Assembly: GCF_000348945.1 (NCBI RefSeq)
Contig: NZ_AOCK01000012.1
Span: 119,940 to 183,939 of the forward strand
DNA length: 64,000 nucleotides
DNA from: Paeniglutamicibacter gangotriensis Lz1y
GTDB taxonomy: Bacteria > Actinomycetota > Actinomycetes > Actinomycetales > Micrococcaceae
Direction: 5' to 3'
The notes beneath the pieces are model-generated. The model searched no databases. It was not told the DNA's origin and worked only from the letters and a program-made list of their open reading frames with translations. Shown in pieces: positions 47,311-55,622 of the stretch. The translations under genes and the position numbers were made by a program. Within the stretch, counting starts at the first letter, position 1, and each line of letters opens with the position of its first letter.

Positions 47311-48630
47311 ATGAGCCAGAACACCGATGCAGCGCACACTTTGACCGATTCAGCCGAAGGATCCTCCGCAGTAGCGGACGCCGCAACAGCGGTTTCGCGG
47401 CTGGCCCAGAAGGCTAGAGCCGCGTCACGCGTGCTGGCGCGTGCCGATCGGAACTGGAAGGATCGCGGGCTGCTGGCCATCGCCGCGTCCCTTGATGCCA
47501 ACCGCGCCGCGGTGATCAAGGCCAACGCCAAGGACCTCGAGGCCGGCCGCGCCAAGGGCACCACCGAGGCCCTGCTGGACCGGCTCAAGCTCACCGACGA
47601 GCGCGTCGACGGGCTGATCTCCGCACTTCAGGAACTGGCCGGGCTGCCGGACCCCGTCGGCACCGTACTGCGCGGCCAGACCCTGCCCAACGGGCTGCGG
47701 TTGCGCCAGATCTACGTCCCCATGGGAGTGATCGGCGCGATCTACGAGGCCCGCCCCAACGTTACCGTCGACATCGCCGGGTTGGCCCTGAAAAGCGGCA
47801 ACGCGGTGTTGCTGCGCGGCGGGAGCGCCGCCTCCCACTCAAACCTGGCCCTGCTCGCGCTGATCCGTGACGCCCTGGAATCGGTGGGTCTGCCTGCCGA
47901 CGCCGTGGCCTCGGTGGACGACTGGGGACGTGATGGTGCCGATGCGATGATGGGTGCCCGCGGTGAGATCGACGTGCTGATCCCGCGTGGCGGCCGCGAA
48001 TTGATCCAGCGGGTCGTCAGCACCGCCAGTGTCCCGGTCATCGAGACCGGCGAGGGCAACGTGCACATCTACCTGGACGAGTCGGCCAGCGCGAAAATGG
48101 CCGTGCCGATCCTGCTCAACGCCAAGACCCAGCGCCCCAGCGTGTGCAACACCGTCGAGACCCTGCTGCTGCACGCCAATGCCACCGCCGCCACGGAGGT
48201 CCTGGCGGCGTTGCATCGGGCGGGGGTGCGCCTGCACGTTGATGCGCGGGCCAAGGCGATGGCCGGGCAGACTCCCACCATCGATGCGGTGGAGTCCGAT
48301 TGGGACACCGAGTACATGGACCTGGATCTCTCGGTGGCGGTGGTAGATGACCTTGATGGAGCCATGCGCCATATCCGGGCTCACAGCACCGGGCACACCG
48401 AAGCGATTCTGACCAACGATCTGGCCCATGCCGAGCGCTTCATCGCGGAGGTTGATTCGGCGGCCGTCATCGTCAACGCCTCGACGCGTTTCACCGACGG
48501 CGGGCAGTTGGGTCTGGGCGCAGAAGTGGGCATTTCGACGCAGAAGATGCATGCGCGCGGTCCCATGGGACTGCGCGAGCTGACCACGACCAAGTGGATT
48601 GTGCAAGGCGATGGGCATGTGCGTTCGTAG
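47311..48630 (+). CDS. proA: Glutamate-5-semialdehyde dehydrogenase, 439 aa
   Basis: Second step of proline synthesis, reducing glutamyl-5-phosphate with NADPH. The catalytic Cys is in KTQRPSVCNTVETLL, with cofactor-binding VIGAIYEARPNVTVD and IPRGGRELIQRVV upstream. About 30 N-terminal residues precede the family core. A TAGAAT -10-like hexamer (47297-47302) sits 8 bases before ATG 47311 and no Shine-Dalgarno sequence is present, so a leaderless transcript of its own is possible in addition to read-through from proB. Confidence 0.95.
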   Translation: MSQNTDAAHTLTDSAEGSSAVADAATAVSRLAQKARAASRVLARADRNWKDRGLLAIAASLDANRAAVIKANAKDLEAGRAKGTTEALLDRLKLTDERVDGLISALQELAGLPDPVGTVLRGQTLPNGLRLRQIYVPMGVIGAIYEARPNVTVDIAGLALKSGNAVLLRGGSAASHSNLALLALIRDALESVGLPADAVASVDDWGRDGADAMMGARGEIDVLIPRGGRELIQRVVSTASVPVIETGEGNVHIYLDESASAKMAVPILLNAKTQRPSVCNTVETLLLHANATAATEVLAALHRAGVRLHVDARAKAMAGQTPTIDAVESDWDTEYMDLDLSVAVVDDLDGAMRHIRAHSTGHTEAILTNDLAHAERFIAEVDSAAVIVNASTRFTDGGQLGLGAEVGISTQKMHARGPMGLRELTTTKWIVQGDGHVRS

Positions 48631-48733
48631 CTACGTGTCAAGGTGGGTACGATAGAAGCTAACGAGACATACTAGTTGCAAGACCGTGCCCCGGCCGCTG
48701 CCGCGGCGGTGGCACATAAGACCCTGGAGAAAC

Positions 48734-48955
48734 ATGTTTACCCAGTCCCTGAACGCGGCAATCCTTGCCGCCGAGTCCACCGGTGGAATGTCCACCCAGA
48801 CCCAGGCGCTGCTTGTCGGCGGCGGAATCTTCCTGGCTTTTATGGTGATGCTGCTGGTCACCATGTCCTACTCCAATGTGGGACGGCGTCACCAGATCAA
48901 GCCGGAGCCAGAGGATGTGCACCGGACACACGCCAACAAGCACGGCCATCAGTAG
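48734..48955 (+). CDS. Small single-pass membrane protein, 73 aa
   Basis: ATG 48734 with GGAGA immediately upstream. A short polar N-terminus, one transmembrane helix ([25 protein letters not shown]) and a basic, His-rich cytoplasmic tail ([23 protein letters not shown]). Function unknown; I recall similar small proteins just before nadD in Arthrobacter relatives. It overlaps the assigned nadD start by 41 bases, so the two may be translationally linked. Confidence 0.7.
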   Translation: MFTQSLNAAILAAESTGGMSTQTQALLVGGGIFLAFMVMLLVTMSYSNVGRRHQIKPEPEDVHRTHANKHGHQ

Positions 48956-49589
48956 TCGTCTGACGGCCGAACGAACCGACCGCCCATTTCGCCTCGGCGT
49001 CATGGGCGGGACCTTCGATCCGATTCACCATGGCCACTTGGTGGCCGCCAGTGAAGTTGCCTCGGTCTTCGACCTCGACGAAGTCGTGTTCGTACCCACC
49101 GGGGAACCCTGGCAGAAGTCTGACCGCGAGGTGGCCCCGGCCGAGCACCGTTACCTGATGACGGTGATCGCCACCGCGGCGAACCCCCGGTTCACGGTCA
49201 GCCGCGTGGACATCGACCGTCCCGGTCCGACGTACACCATCGACACGCTCCGGGATTTGGCCGCTCAGCGGCCAGAGGCCGAGTTGTTCTTCATCACAGG
49301 TGCCGATGCCATGGAGCAGATCCTGGGGTGGAAGAACGCCGAGGAGCTATGGGAATTGGCGCATTTCGTGGGGGTCACCAGACCAGGCCACGAACTGCCG
49401 GTGCTTGATCGCAACGACGTGTCGCTGATGGAAGTTCCGGCGATGGCGATATCCTCGACTGATTGCCGCGAGCGCGTGCGGACCGGACACCCGGTGTGGT
49501 ATTTGGTTCCGGATGGCGTGGTGCAGTACATCGCCAAGTACAAGCTGTACAACGACAAGAGCAACGCAGTAAACAACGGCCAGATCTAG
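48915..49589 (+). CDS. nadD: Nicotinate-nucleotide adenylyltransferase, 224 aa
   Basis: NAD biosynthesis: adenylates nicotinate mononucleotide. The signature [21 protein letters not shown] holds the H-x-G-H nucleotidyl-transfer motif, and the C-terminal [14 protein letters not shown] carries the ISSTxIR-like motif. The start is uncertain: ATG 48915 has GGAG 7 bases upstream but makes the gene overlap the small membrane protein; the only in-frame alternative nearer the core is a CTG at 48960. NadD usually begins within 20 residues of the GGTFDP motif. Confidence 0.9.
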   Translation: MCTGHTPTSTAISSRLTAERTDRPFRLGVMGGTFDPIHHGHLVAASEVASVFDLDEVVFVPTGEPWQKSDREVAPAEHRYLMTVIATAANPRFTVSRVDIDRPGPTYTIDTLRDLAAQRPEAELFFITGADAMEQILGWKNAEELWELAHFVGVTRPGHELPVLDRNDVSLMEVPAMAISSTDCRERVRTGHPVWYLVPDGVVQYIAKYKLYNDKSNAVNNGQI

Positions 49590-49611
49590 AGTCGGCCGGG
49601 AAATGGACAAG

Positions 49612-51081
49612 ATGAGCGACGAGACCTGGCCCGCGCCCAGCAGGCGAGCCCTGCGGGAAGCGCGACGCGCCGAGGCCGAAGCGCTGCTTGCCCAGGAGGA
49701 AGCGGCCGACGCAGGCGCTGAAGCAGCAACCGCGCCGAAGCAGACGGCCGCCGAGTCGCCGACGGTTGCCAAACCCGTTGACAAGTCGGCAGCTAAGCCG
49801 GTGCCGAAGCAAGCTCCGGCAGCAAATCCTGCAGCGCCAGCTCCCGCAGCCAAACCGGAGCCGACGGCAGTGCCTGCACGCAGCCGCCGCGCCACCGACG
49901 GCGAAGTTGACGCAGTGCCCGAGCGTGCCGAACGCACCTCGTTGCAGCGTGCCCGCGACCGCGAGGCCCTGCGTACCCGCCGCAAGCTGGAACAGGAAGT
50001 TTCCGAGCTTTCTCCCAAAACTGTTTCACCCGGCGATGACCCGGCACCGCTGACGCGCAAGCAAATGCGCCTGCAGGCACTCAAGGCGGCTTCGGCTGCG
50101 AATCCCGGTGCCGCGGCCGAAGAAGCCAGCCCTGCCGCAACCGCTCCTGCCTCCCCGAGGCCCGCTGCCTCTAAGCCGGGCGAGCCCAAGAAACCGGCGG
50201 CCAAGCCCGCTGCGGCGAAACTGGCCCCCGCGAAGTCCCCAGCAGCGAAGACTCCTGCTGCGAAGGCGCCAGCAGCTGGCAAGGCGAAGCCCACCGCCAA
50301 GCCGCAAATGACCGTCGAAGCTGCCCTCGCGCTGCGTCGGCGTTCCGGTGGTGGCGCACCCGAGGAGCCGCTGCTGATTGCTCCCGAAGAGGACCTGGCA
50401 GATGTGGACCTGGAGGTCCTGGCCCAGCAGCGTGAGCTAGCCGCACGTGCAGCGATCATTTCCCGCCGTGCCGCCGAACGCCTACGCATGCAGGAAGCCA
50501 ACACCCAGCGTGCCGACGCGCGCCGCTCGGACCCCTTCACCGGGGCCATGAACAACCTGGTCGACGACGAGGTCGAAAAGAAGCTGGTCAACACCGGCAT
50601 CAGCGGCCCGTTGACGCGCGGATACAACCTCGCCATGACAGAACAGGGCACCATCGTTGATGGTGCAGACCCCGCCGCGGCACCCGCGGCCAAGACTCCG
50701 GCTTCGGCGCCCCTGGCGCCCAAGCCGCAGGCCCCGGCTGCGAAAGCCCCGGCGGCCAAACCTGCGCAAAAGCCAAAGGCTGCTACTCCGGCCCAGGCAC
50801 CGGCGGGCGGCACCAAGCCACCCGCCGCGAAACAAGCTGCCGCAGCAGCACCGACCAAGGCGGCGGCCCCCGGGCCCGCTTCCGCCGAGGCCGGAACCAC
50901 AGGAACGACAAGTGCCCACCCGCCGGTGCGTGCCGTGCGTGCTCAGGGGCTCGAACCCCTGGACGTGCAGACCGCCGGAATGCGTCGTGCCAACAACATG
51001 TATGTGATGGTCATCGCGGCACTGTCCGTTGGAGGCGCGGCTCTGGTGGCCGGCCTCATCATGTTCCTGAACTCCAATTAG
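49612..51081 (+). CDS. Ala/Pro/Lys-rich protein with C-terminal membrane anchor, unknown function, 489 aa
   Basis: Begins MSDETWPAPSRRALREARRAEAEALLAQEEA, a charged helix, then long stretches of KPxAKPAAAK / APAAKTPAAK type repeats that are probably disordered. A central conserved-looking block (VEAALALRRRSGGGAPEEPLLIAPEEDLADVD... RRSDPFTGAMNNLVDDEVEKKL) follows, and one C-terminal transmembrane helix (NMYVMVIAALSVGGAALVAGLIMFL). The topology is tail-anchored with the bulk in the cytoplasm. ATG 49612 preferred over 49603 because of ribosome-site spacing. Lies between nadD and rsfS, so probably co-transcribed with them. Confidence 0.75.
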   Translation: MSDETWPAPSRRALREARRAEAEALLAQEEAADAGAEAATAPKQTAAESPTVAKPVDKSAAKPVPKQAPAANPAAPAPAAKPEPTAVPARSRRATDGEVDAVPERAERTSLQRARDREALRTRRKLEQEVSELSPKTVSPGDDPAPLTRKQMRLQALKAASAANPGAAAEEASPAATAPASPRPAASKPGEPKKPAAKPAAAKLAPAKSPAAKTPAAKAPAAGKAKPTAKPQMTVEAALALRRRSGGGAPEEPLLIAPEEDLADVDLEVLAQQRELAARAAIISRRAAERLRMQEANTQRADARRSDPFTGAMNNLVDDEVEKKLVNTGISGPLTRGYNLAMTEQGTIVDGADPAAAPAAKTPASAPLAPKPQAPAAKAPAAKPAQKPKAATPAQAPAGGTKPPAAKQAAAAAPTKAAAPGPASAEAGTTGTTSAHPPVRAVRAQGLEPLDVQTAGMRRANNMYVMVIAALSVGGAALVAGLIMFLNSN

Positions 51082-51124
51082 CCCGCTTTTGCGGAGCCAC
51101 CGACTTCTCAAGGAGATCCCCCTT

Positions 51125-51538
51125 ATGAGCGCACACGAACACTCCATCGACCTGATCAAAACCGCGGCCCTGGCCGCAGCAGAGAAGCAGGCCGAAAACC
51201 TGATCGCCCTCGACGTTTCCGAACGCCTGGGTGTCACCGACGCGTTCTTGATTGCCTCGGCAGCCTCCGAGCGCCAGGTCAACGCCATCGTCGACGAGGT
51301 CGAAGACAAGCTTGCCGAGAAGTTCGACATCCGCCCGGTGCGCCGTGAAGGTCGCGGTGCAGGGCGCTGGGTGCTGTTGGACTACGCAGACGTCGTGATC
51401 CACGTTCAGCACAACGAAGACCGTGTCTTCTACGCACTCGAACGCCTCTGGGGCGACTGCCCGGTCATTGAGCTGCCGACCACCGGTGAGCCCGCAACCG
51501 ACATGTCGCACATCGAAACGCTGCCGGATTCCCTCTAG
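51125..51538 (+). CDS. rsfS: Ribosomal silencing factor RsfS, 137 aa
   Basis: Binds ribosomal protein L14 and blocks subunit joining when nutrients are low. Family motifs: ENLIALDVSERLGVTDAFLIASAASERQVNAI and GRWVLLDYADVVIHVQHNEDRVFYALERLWGDCP. ATG 51125 with AAGGAG upstream; an in-frame frame opening at 51089 is rejected. Linked to nadD, as in most Gram-positives. Confidence 0.95.
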   Translation: MSAHEHSIDLIKTAALAAAEKQAENLIALDVSERLGVTDAFLIASAASERQVNAIVDEVEDKLAEKFDIRPVRREGRGAGRWVLLDYADVVIHVQHNEDRVFYALERLWGDCPVIELPTTGEPATDMSHIETLPDSL

Positions 51539-51550
51539 GGGGAGCCCGAT

Positions 51551-51580
51551 TTGCGCCACATGATTTGTGTGGCCTATGAT
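51551..51580 (+). promoter_or_regulatory. Candidate promoter of tRNA-Ala
   Basis: TTGCGC (51551-51556), an 18-base spacer and TATGAT (51575-51580), 32 bases before the tRNA. Same -35 and spacing as before tRNA-Gly. Confidence 0.6.
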
Positions 51581-51612
51581 GGTTGAGTTGCCCGAAAGGG
51601 CGGCTCTCATTT

Positions 51613-51688
51613 GGGGGTATGGCGCAGTTGGTAGCGCGTCTGCATGGCATGCAGAAGGTCAGGGGTTCGAATCCCCTTACCTCCACCA
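51613..51688 (+). tRNA. tRNA-Ala (anticodon GGC)
   Basis: Acceptor GGGGGTA pairs with TACCTCC and includes the G3:U70 wobble that identifies alanine tRNAs. The anticodon stem TCTGC/GCAGA holds loop ATGGCAT with anticodon GGC; T-loop TTCGAAT on AGGGG/CCCCT; A73 and CCA are encoded. Confidence 0.96.
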
Positions 51689-51699
51689 GTTAGTAAACT

Positions 51700-51737
51700 A
51701 AAGAAGGTCTCCGATCCAGGTCGGAGACCTTCTTTGT
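51700..51737 (+). terminator. Terminator of tRNA-Ala
   Basis: AAAGAAGGTCTCCGA (51700-51714) pairs perfectly with 51721-51735, with a T-rich distal arm. Confidence 0.9.
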
Positions 51738-51920
51738 GTCCGGGAAGGACGGCCTCGATGGCGGTCGGGTCGCATGCTGCGGCAGATCGCACGACGGTGG
51801 CCCGCCTCGGGCCGATGACGCGGCGGCAGGGACCCGCGTAGCATGGAACGTCGTCGGGTCGCTTCTTCGGTGTCGGCGTCAATGCTCCGTGAATCACGCG
51901 AGATCAGTGAAGGAACACGC

Positions 51921-52937
51921 ATGAAAGCCATTGCCTACTCCACGTACGGTGGACCGGACGTCATGGAGGTCCTCGAGCTTCCGGAACCGATTCCAACCCA
52001 CCATCAGGTGCTGATCAAGGTCGTCGCGGTGGGGCTGAACCCGGTTGATGCCATGCAGCGGCAGGGGCGGATGAAAATGTTGCATCCTCTCCGCTTTCCG
52101 CAGATCGCCGGCAATGAGCTCAGCGGCGTGGTGGTGGGGGTCGGCCGGGACGTTTCGCGTTTTGTGCTCGGCGATGCGGTGGTGGCCCATGTGCAGAACC
52201 ATGTGTCCGGGACGCTGGCAGAGCTGGTGGTCCTTGAGCAGGATTTGGTGGCCATGGCGCCGCGGTCTGTGGCGTTGGTCAATGCGGCGGCGCTTCCGTT
52301 GGCCGGGCTCGCGGCCCAGCAGGCGTTGGGCCCTGGACACCTCGACGTCCAAGAGGGGGAGCGGTTGCTGGTAACCGGTGGCGCCGGGGGAGTCGGTCTG
52401 CTGGCAATCCAGCTGGCCAAGCTGGCCGGTGCACACGTGAGCGCCACCGCATCTGCGCAGGGCCGCCAGCTTGTTGAGCAGGCCGGTGCGGATCTGAGCA
52501 TCAACTACCGCGAACACAATAGTTCCGATGTCGCGGAGCTATTCGACAAAGTGCTGGACCTGGTGGGCCTGGAAACCGATCGTGACGTGTTCAGCTGTGT
52601 GCGACCGGGCGGAAAGGTTGTATCGCTCAGCGGACCGCTGACACCGGCGGGGATCCCCGAAGAGGTCGCGGGGCTGCGCCGGGTGCTGATACGCCCGGCG
52701 GCCGCAGCCATGAGCCGCAAGGCCAAGAAGGCGGCCCGCGCGGCCGGTGCCACGTGCGACTTCTTCTTCATGGAATCCGATGCCTCCGGGTTGGCAGAGC
52801 TTGGTGGGTTGGTCGAGGCGGGGAAGCTGAAGCTCAGCATCGATAGCACCTACCTCTTGGAAGACTTTGCCAGCGCCTTCGAGCGCCTTGAATCCCGGCG
52901 AGCGAAGGGCAAGGTCATCATCGTGATGCCCGCATAA
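51921..52937 (+). CDS. Zinc-independent medium-chain dehydrogenase (NADPH:quinone oxidoreductase-like), 338 aa
   Basis: MDR superfamily, QOR branch: MKAIAYSTYGGPDVMEVLELPEP start, LNPVDAMQRQGRM, and the nucleotide-binding TGGAGGVGLLAIQLAKLAGAHVSATAS. The zinc-binding Cys/His residues of alcohol dehydrogenases are absent. The C-terminus ASAFERLESRRAKGKVIIVM is typical. ATG 51921 follows GAAGGAA; the open frame from 51843 includes sequence without family similarity. The substrate is unknown; quinones or enoyl compounds are likely. Confidence 0.9.
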   Translation: MKAIAYSTYGGPDVMEVLELPEPIPTHHQVLIKVVAVGLNPVDAMQRQGRMKMLHPLRFPQIAGNELSGVVVGVGRDVSRFVLGDAVVAHVQNHVSGTLAELVVLEQDLVAMAPRSVALVNAAALPLAGLAAQQALGPGHLDVQEGERLLVTGGAGGVGLLAIQLAKLAGAHVSATASAQGRQLVEQAGADLSINYREHNSSDVAELFDKVLDLVGLETDRDVFSCVRPGGKVVSLSGPLTPAGIPEEVAGLRRVLIRPAAAAMSRKAKKAARAAGATCDFFFMESDASGLAELGGLVEAGKLKLSIDSTYLLEDFASAFERLESRRAKGKVIIVMPA

Positions 52938-53062
52938 GCAATGCCAGGTTGCCTTGAGAAGATGCAGCCAGGTGCTGCAGTACAACGCGGAGCTGCGCAT
53001 TCCTGGGGGGTTGCCGCAACCGTGGCCCCTTGTAAAGTGATCAACAAGCCCTAGGCATTGTG

Positions 53063-53092
53063 CAAGTAGATACAAGTCTGTAAGTTTGTATC
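53063..53092 (+). promoter_or_regulatory. Palindromic operator candidate abutting the SatD-like gene
   Basis: GATACAA (53069-53075) and TTGTATC (53086-53092) form an inverted repeat with a 10-base spacer and end at the base before the ATG. CAAGT also recurs at 53063 and 53073. There is no Shine-Dalgarno sequence, so the repeat occupies the place of the ribosome site. Confidence 0.5.
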
Positions 53093-53689
53093 ATGATCGT
53101 AATTACCATTGACCAGCGCCGTTCCCGTTCGGGCCCAGATAAGGTCGAGACGCTCCTGCGCCACCTCGTCGAGCACTACAGCACCGAGCGCGGCTTCGAG
53201 CGAACCGCTGGAGATGAAATCCAAGGCGTCCTGAGCGACGGTGCCGTAGCAGTCGCGCTGGCCCTGGATGTCGCCGGTACCGGAGAATGGAGCGTCGGGA
53301 TCGGGGTGGGTGCCGTGCAGACCCCGATGCCTGCCCAGACCCGCGCCGGGAGAGGGCCGGCATTTGAACACGCCCGAGTGGCAGTCGAACGGGCGAAGAG
53401 CTCCAGTGGGTCCTTGGCGCTGGCAGGTACCGGGATGGAAGCCGAACGGCTCGAAGCCGAATTGCAATTGGTCGCCTTGGTCAACGCTCGTCGCACCGAA
53501 TCGTCGGCCGAAGCTGGCATGCTGGTCTCACAGGGGTTAACTCAGCAGCAAGTTGCCACCCGCCTGGACATCTCGCAGCAAGCGGTCTCGGCGCGACTGT
53601 CCTCGGGCCTCTGGTACGAGGCCGGCCGGCTGACGGAGCTTGCCGGCGCGGCGCTGCACCGCTACTCGATATACATGGAAGAGGGCTGA
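53093..53689 (+). CDS. SatD-like protein with C-terminal helix-turn-helix, 198 aa
   Basis: Residues 1-110 follow the SatD pattern: a start strand (IVITIDQRRSRSGPDKVETLLRHL), FERTAGDEIQGVL, EWSVGIGVGAVQTP and RGPAFEHARVAVERAK. Residues about 145-171 (SQGLTQQQVATRLDISQQAVSARLSSG) form a helix-turn-helix, suggesting DNA binding. SatD proteins are of unknown biochemical function. A palindrome ends at the ATG, which suggests autoregulation. The membrane protein gene starts 5 bases after its stop and a broken membrane protein gene follows, so this is a three-gene unit. Confidence 0.75.
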   Translation: MIVITIDQRRSRSGPDKVETLLRHLVEHYSTERGFERTAGDEIQGVLSDGAVAVALALDVAGTGEWSVGIGVGAVQTPMPAQTRAGRGPAFEHARVAVERAKSSSGSLALAGTGMEAERLEAELQLVALVNARRTESSAEAGMLVSQGLTQQQVATRLDISQQAVSARLSSGLWYEAGRLTELAGAALHRYSIYMEEG

Positions 53690-53694
53690 GGCCG

Positions 53695-54246
53695 ATGAAT
53701 TGGATCGCGTGGGCGCTGCTTCTTGCCGTCATCCCTCTCGGTGCCCCGAGATACTTCGCCGCCTCGGGTTGGCGCTGGCCCCTGAGCCAAACACTGTCCA
53801 GCGCCCTGCTGGTGGCCCTGCTGTCCGTGGCGGGAATCCTGGCAGCGGTCGGCAACCACCTCCCCGGTAGCAGTACCGTTCCCGGTGAGCTGGTGGTCAT
53901 CGCCAGCGTTGCCGCAGCCACCTTGGGCGGCGGGCCAGTCACCGAGGCGGTCTTCCGACTGGCCGCCTTCAAACGGGGCTCCGAGGAACCTTCCACCGCC
54001 GAAGTGGCCGAGTCCGCGCCCTTGCGTGGAGGCATGTGGATCGGGCTGTTGGAACGTGCCGCCATCGCCTCCACCCTGTGGGTCGGATGGCCCGAGGGGC
54101 TGGCCATCGTCTTGGCCGTCAAGGGGCTGGGCAGGTTTTCGGAACTCAAGCAGCACGCGGCGGCCGAACAATTCATCCTCGGCACCTTTGTCAGCGTCCT
54201 GTGGGCCTGTGCCGCGGTGGGCGTCGGACTGCTGATCGGCAGCTGA
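53695..54246 (+). CDS. Membrane protein of the SatD-like operon, 183 aa
   Basis: Starts at ATG 53695, 5 bases after the SatD-like stop. About five hydrophobic segments, including NWIAWALLLAVIPLGAP, LSSALLVALLSVAGILAAV, ELVVIASVAAATLGG, GMWIGLLERAAIASTLWVGW and FILGTFVSVLWACAAVGVGLLIG. The segment MWIGLLERAAIASTLWVGWPEGLAIVLAVKGLGRFSELK resembles the C-terminal half of membrane proteins found with SatD homologues; the Glu in LLER and the GRF.E motif stand out. Function unknown; a transport or sensing partner of the SatD-like protein is inferred from the coupling. Confidence 0.75.
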   Translation: MNWIAWALLLAVIPLGAPRYFAASGWRWPLSQTLSSALLVALLSVAGILAAVGNHLPGSSTVPGELVVIASVAAATLGGGPVTEAVFRLAAFKRGSEEPSTAEVAESAPLRGGMWIGLLERAAIASTLWVGWPEGLAIVLAVKGLGRFSELKQHAAAEQFILGTFVSVLWACAAVGVGLLIGS

Positions 54247-54309
54247 TCATCTTCCCTTACCCCCGAGGGGTGGCCCAGACCGCTGCGCAACCCAGGAAGA
54301 GTTCACCAC

Positions 54310-54663
54310 ATGATCTCGACGCAGCACTCACACGCAGTGAATGGCCCGGGCAACACCCACCGGGTCTGGTGGTATTTATTGGTCGGGATCGGTGCTGTTG
54401 CCATCGGACTGCTGCCGTGGCTGGTCACGGGTCTGCGCCTCCCGCTGCAAAACCTGTAGGCGATCGACACCCTGCCCGAGCAGATACCCCGGGTACTGCT
54501 TCCCTTCAGCCAATACTTCCTGAGCGAGATCGTGTCCATGCTCATCTTGGGCCTGGGTACCGCCGGTTTAGCGGTCCGTGCCGCGCCTGCCGCAGCGCGT
54601 CGGAAAGCCGCGAGGCTTCCAGCTCCCGCCCCTGATTTGTGCCCACCGCCTAGAATGGGTGCC
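54310..54663 (+). pseudogene. Broken membrane protein gene (in-frame TAG, C-terminus truncated)
   Basis: ATG 54310 opens a frame with a transmembrane helix (YLLVGIGAVAIGLLPWLV) and TGLRLPLQNL, then TAG at 54457-54459. The same frame continues AIDTLPEQIPRVLLPFSQYFLSEIVSMLILGLGTAGLAVRA, a second helix, and then loses similarity to a membrane protein before running in frame into the PhnA-like gene. I recall intact relatives reading LPLQNLWA.DTLP at this place, so the TAG replaces a Trp TGG. No good ribosome site. A 49-residue product is unlikely to be useful. Confidence 0.65.
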
Positions 54664-55014
54664 ATGAGTGACGTTTTGCCATCGTGCCCACAGTGTTCAG
54701 GCCCTTATACCTACGAAATGGGAGCCTTGCTGGTCTGCCCCGAGTGCGCCCATGAGTGGTCGGCGGAGGTTGAATCCGCTGAAGAGCCGCAGGATACGGC
54801 CATCAAGGACTCGGTTGGCAACGTGCTGGCCGACGGCGACACCGTCACCGTGATCAAGGACCTGAAGGTCAAAGGCCAAGCCCAAGCCATCAAGGTTGGC
54901 ACCAAGGTGCGCAACATTCGTCTGGTCGACCCCATCGACGGACATGACATCTCTTGCAAGGTGGACGGTTTCGGGCCGATGCACCTGAAGTCCTCCGTCG
55001 TCAAGAAGGTCTAA
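54664..55014 (+). CDS. PhnA-like zinc-ribbon protein, 116 aa
   Basis: The N-terminal zinc ribbon uses C8, C11, C25 and C28 (SCPQCSGPYTYEMGALLVCPECAHEW), then the PhnA/YjdM domain with DSVGNVLADGDTVTVIKDLKVKGQ and a terminal GFGPMHLKSSVVKKV. Despite the name, this family is not needed for phosphonate breakdown and its role is unclear. TAGAAT at 54651-54656 sits 7 bases before ATG 54664, with no ribosome site, suggesting leaderless expression separate from the broken gene upstream. Confidence 0.9.
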   Translation: MSDVLPSCPQCSGPYTYEMGALLVCPECAHEWSAEVESAEEPQDTAIKDSVGNVLADGDTVTVIKDLKVKGQAQAIKVGTKVRNIRLVDPIDGHDISCKVDGFGPMHLKSSVVKKV

Positions 55015-55041
55015 GCCCACCGCGTTTTCAGCGGCATCTAG

Positions 55042-55071
55042 ACGCCAGGCTCCTTTGGAGAGTGGCGTTTT
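55042..55071 (+). terminator. Terminator after the PhnA-like gene
   Basis: ACGCCA..CTCC (55042-55053) pairs with GGAG..TGGCGT (55057-55068) with a 2-base internal mismatch, followed by TTTT. Confidence 0.7.
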
Positions 55072-55622
55072 GGGCGTCAGGGCACCATCATCGGGAGGTG
55101 CTGAGGTGAAGGCGCCACCCCAGCACCGTGCGACACCAATGGGCATAACGAACGCCAGTCCATCCGCATCAGACCAGCAGAAAGCGGTATGCCCGGGGAC
55201 ATATGGAGTTCCAGATCAATGCCACCGGGCCTTTGTCGCCGGCTGGCCCGCTTTACGGTTTTCCTCGATTCCCGCGCCGGGTGGACAGCGCAAGGCCCCC
55301 CCTCGAGGTGTTGAGTGTCCCGTAGTATCGCGCCAAACTGCGGAGCTATAGATCCACGGCCGTTGTATCGGTGAGGACCAGACTGATCGGTGCGTGCGGA
55401 CGTTGACGTTGGAAAACCATTCCCAAGGCACCTAAGCGATGGCAATCGGGGAATTGGTGGCCCGCAGTCGCAGCCAAGCGACGCGAGCCTGCTCGCTGGA
55501 CAGTAATAGTCTGTGACTAGGCCTCGGATAACGACGTGCTATGTTGGCCGTGGTTCATCGACCATTCTGCTCGATGTGCCGACGCACTCGAAGTTACTTA
55601 ATCGTGAAAGATTCTTCCCGCC
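55072..55622. other. Non-coding or degenerate region before yggS
   Basis: About 550 bases. Frames on both strands reach 70-120 codons but have no motifs and switch between frames; I see no transposase motif, hairpin or tRNA. The GC content is lower and less codon-structured than in neighbouring genes. A promoter for yggS probably lies in the last 100 bases, but no clear hexamers were found. Confidence 0.4.

Noticed and set aside
51607..51897. Minus-strand frame containing GGKGIRTPDLLHAMQTRYQLRHTP
   Set aside because: Antisense of tRNA-Ala and its flanks, another recurrent false call.
55077..55445. Minus-strand frame before yggS, considered as a transposase remnant
   Set aside because: No recognisable motif, and overlapping frames on both strands are equally open.
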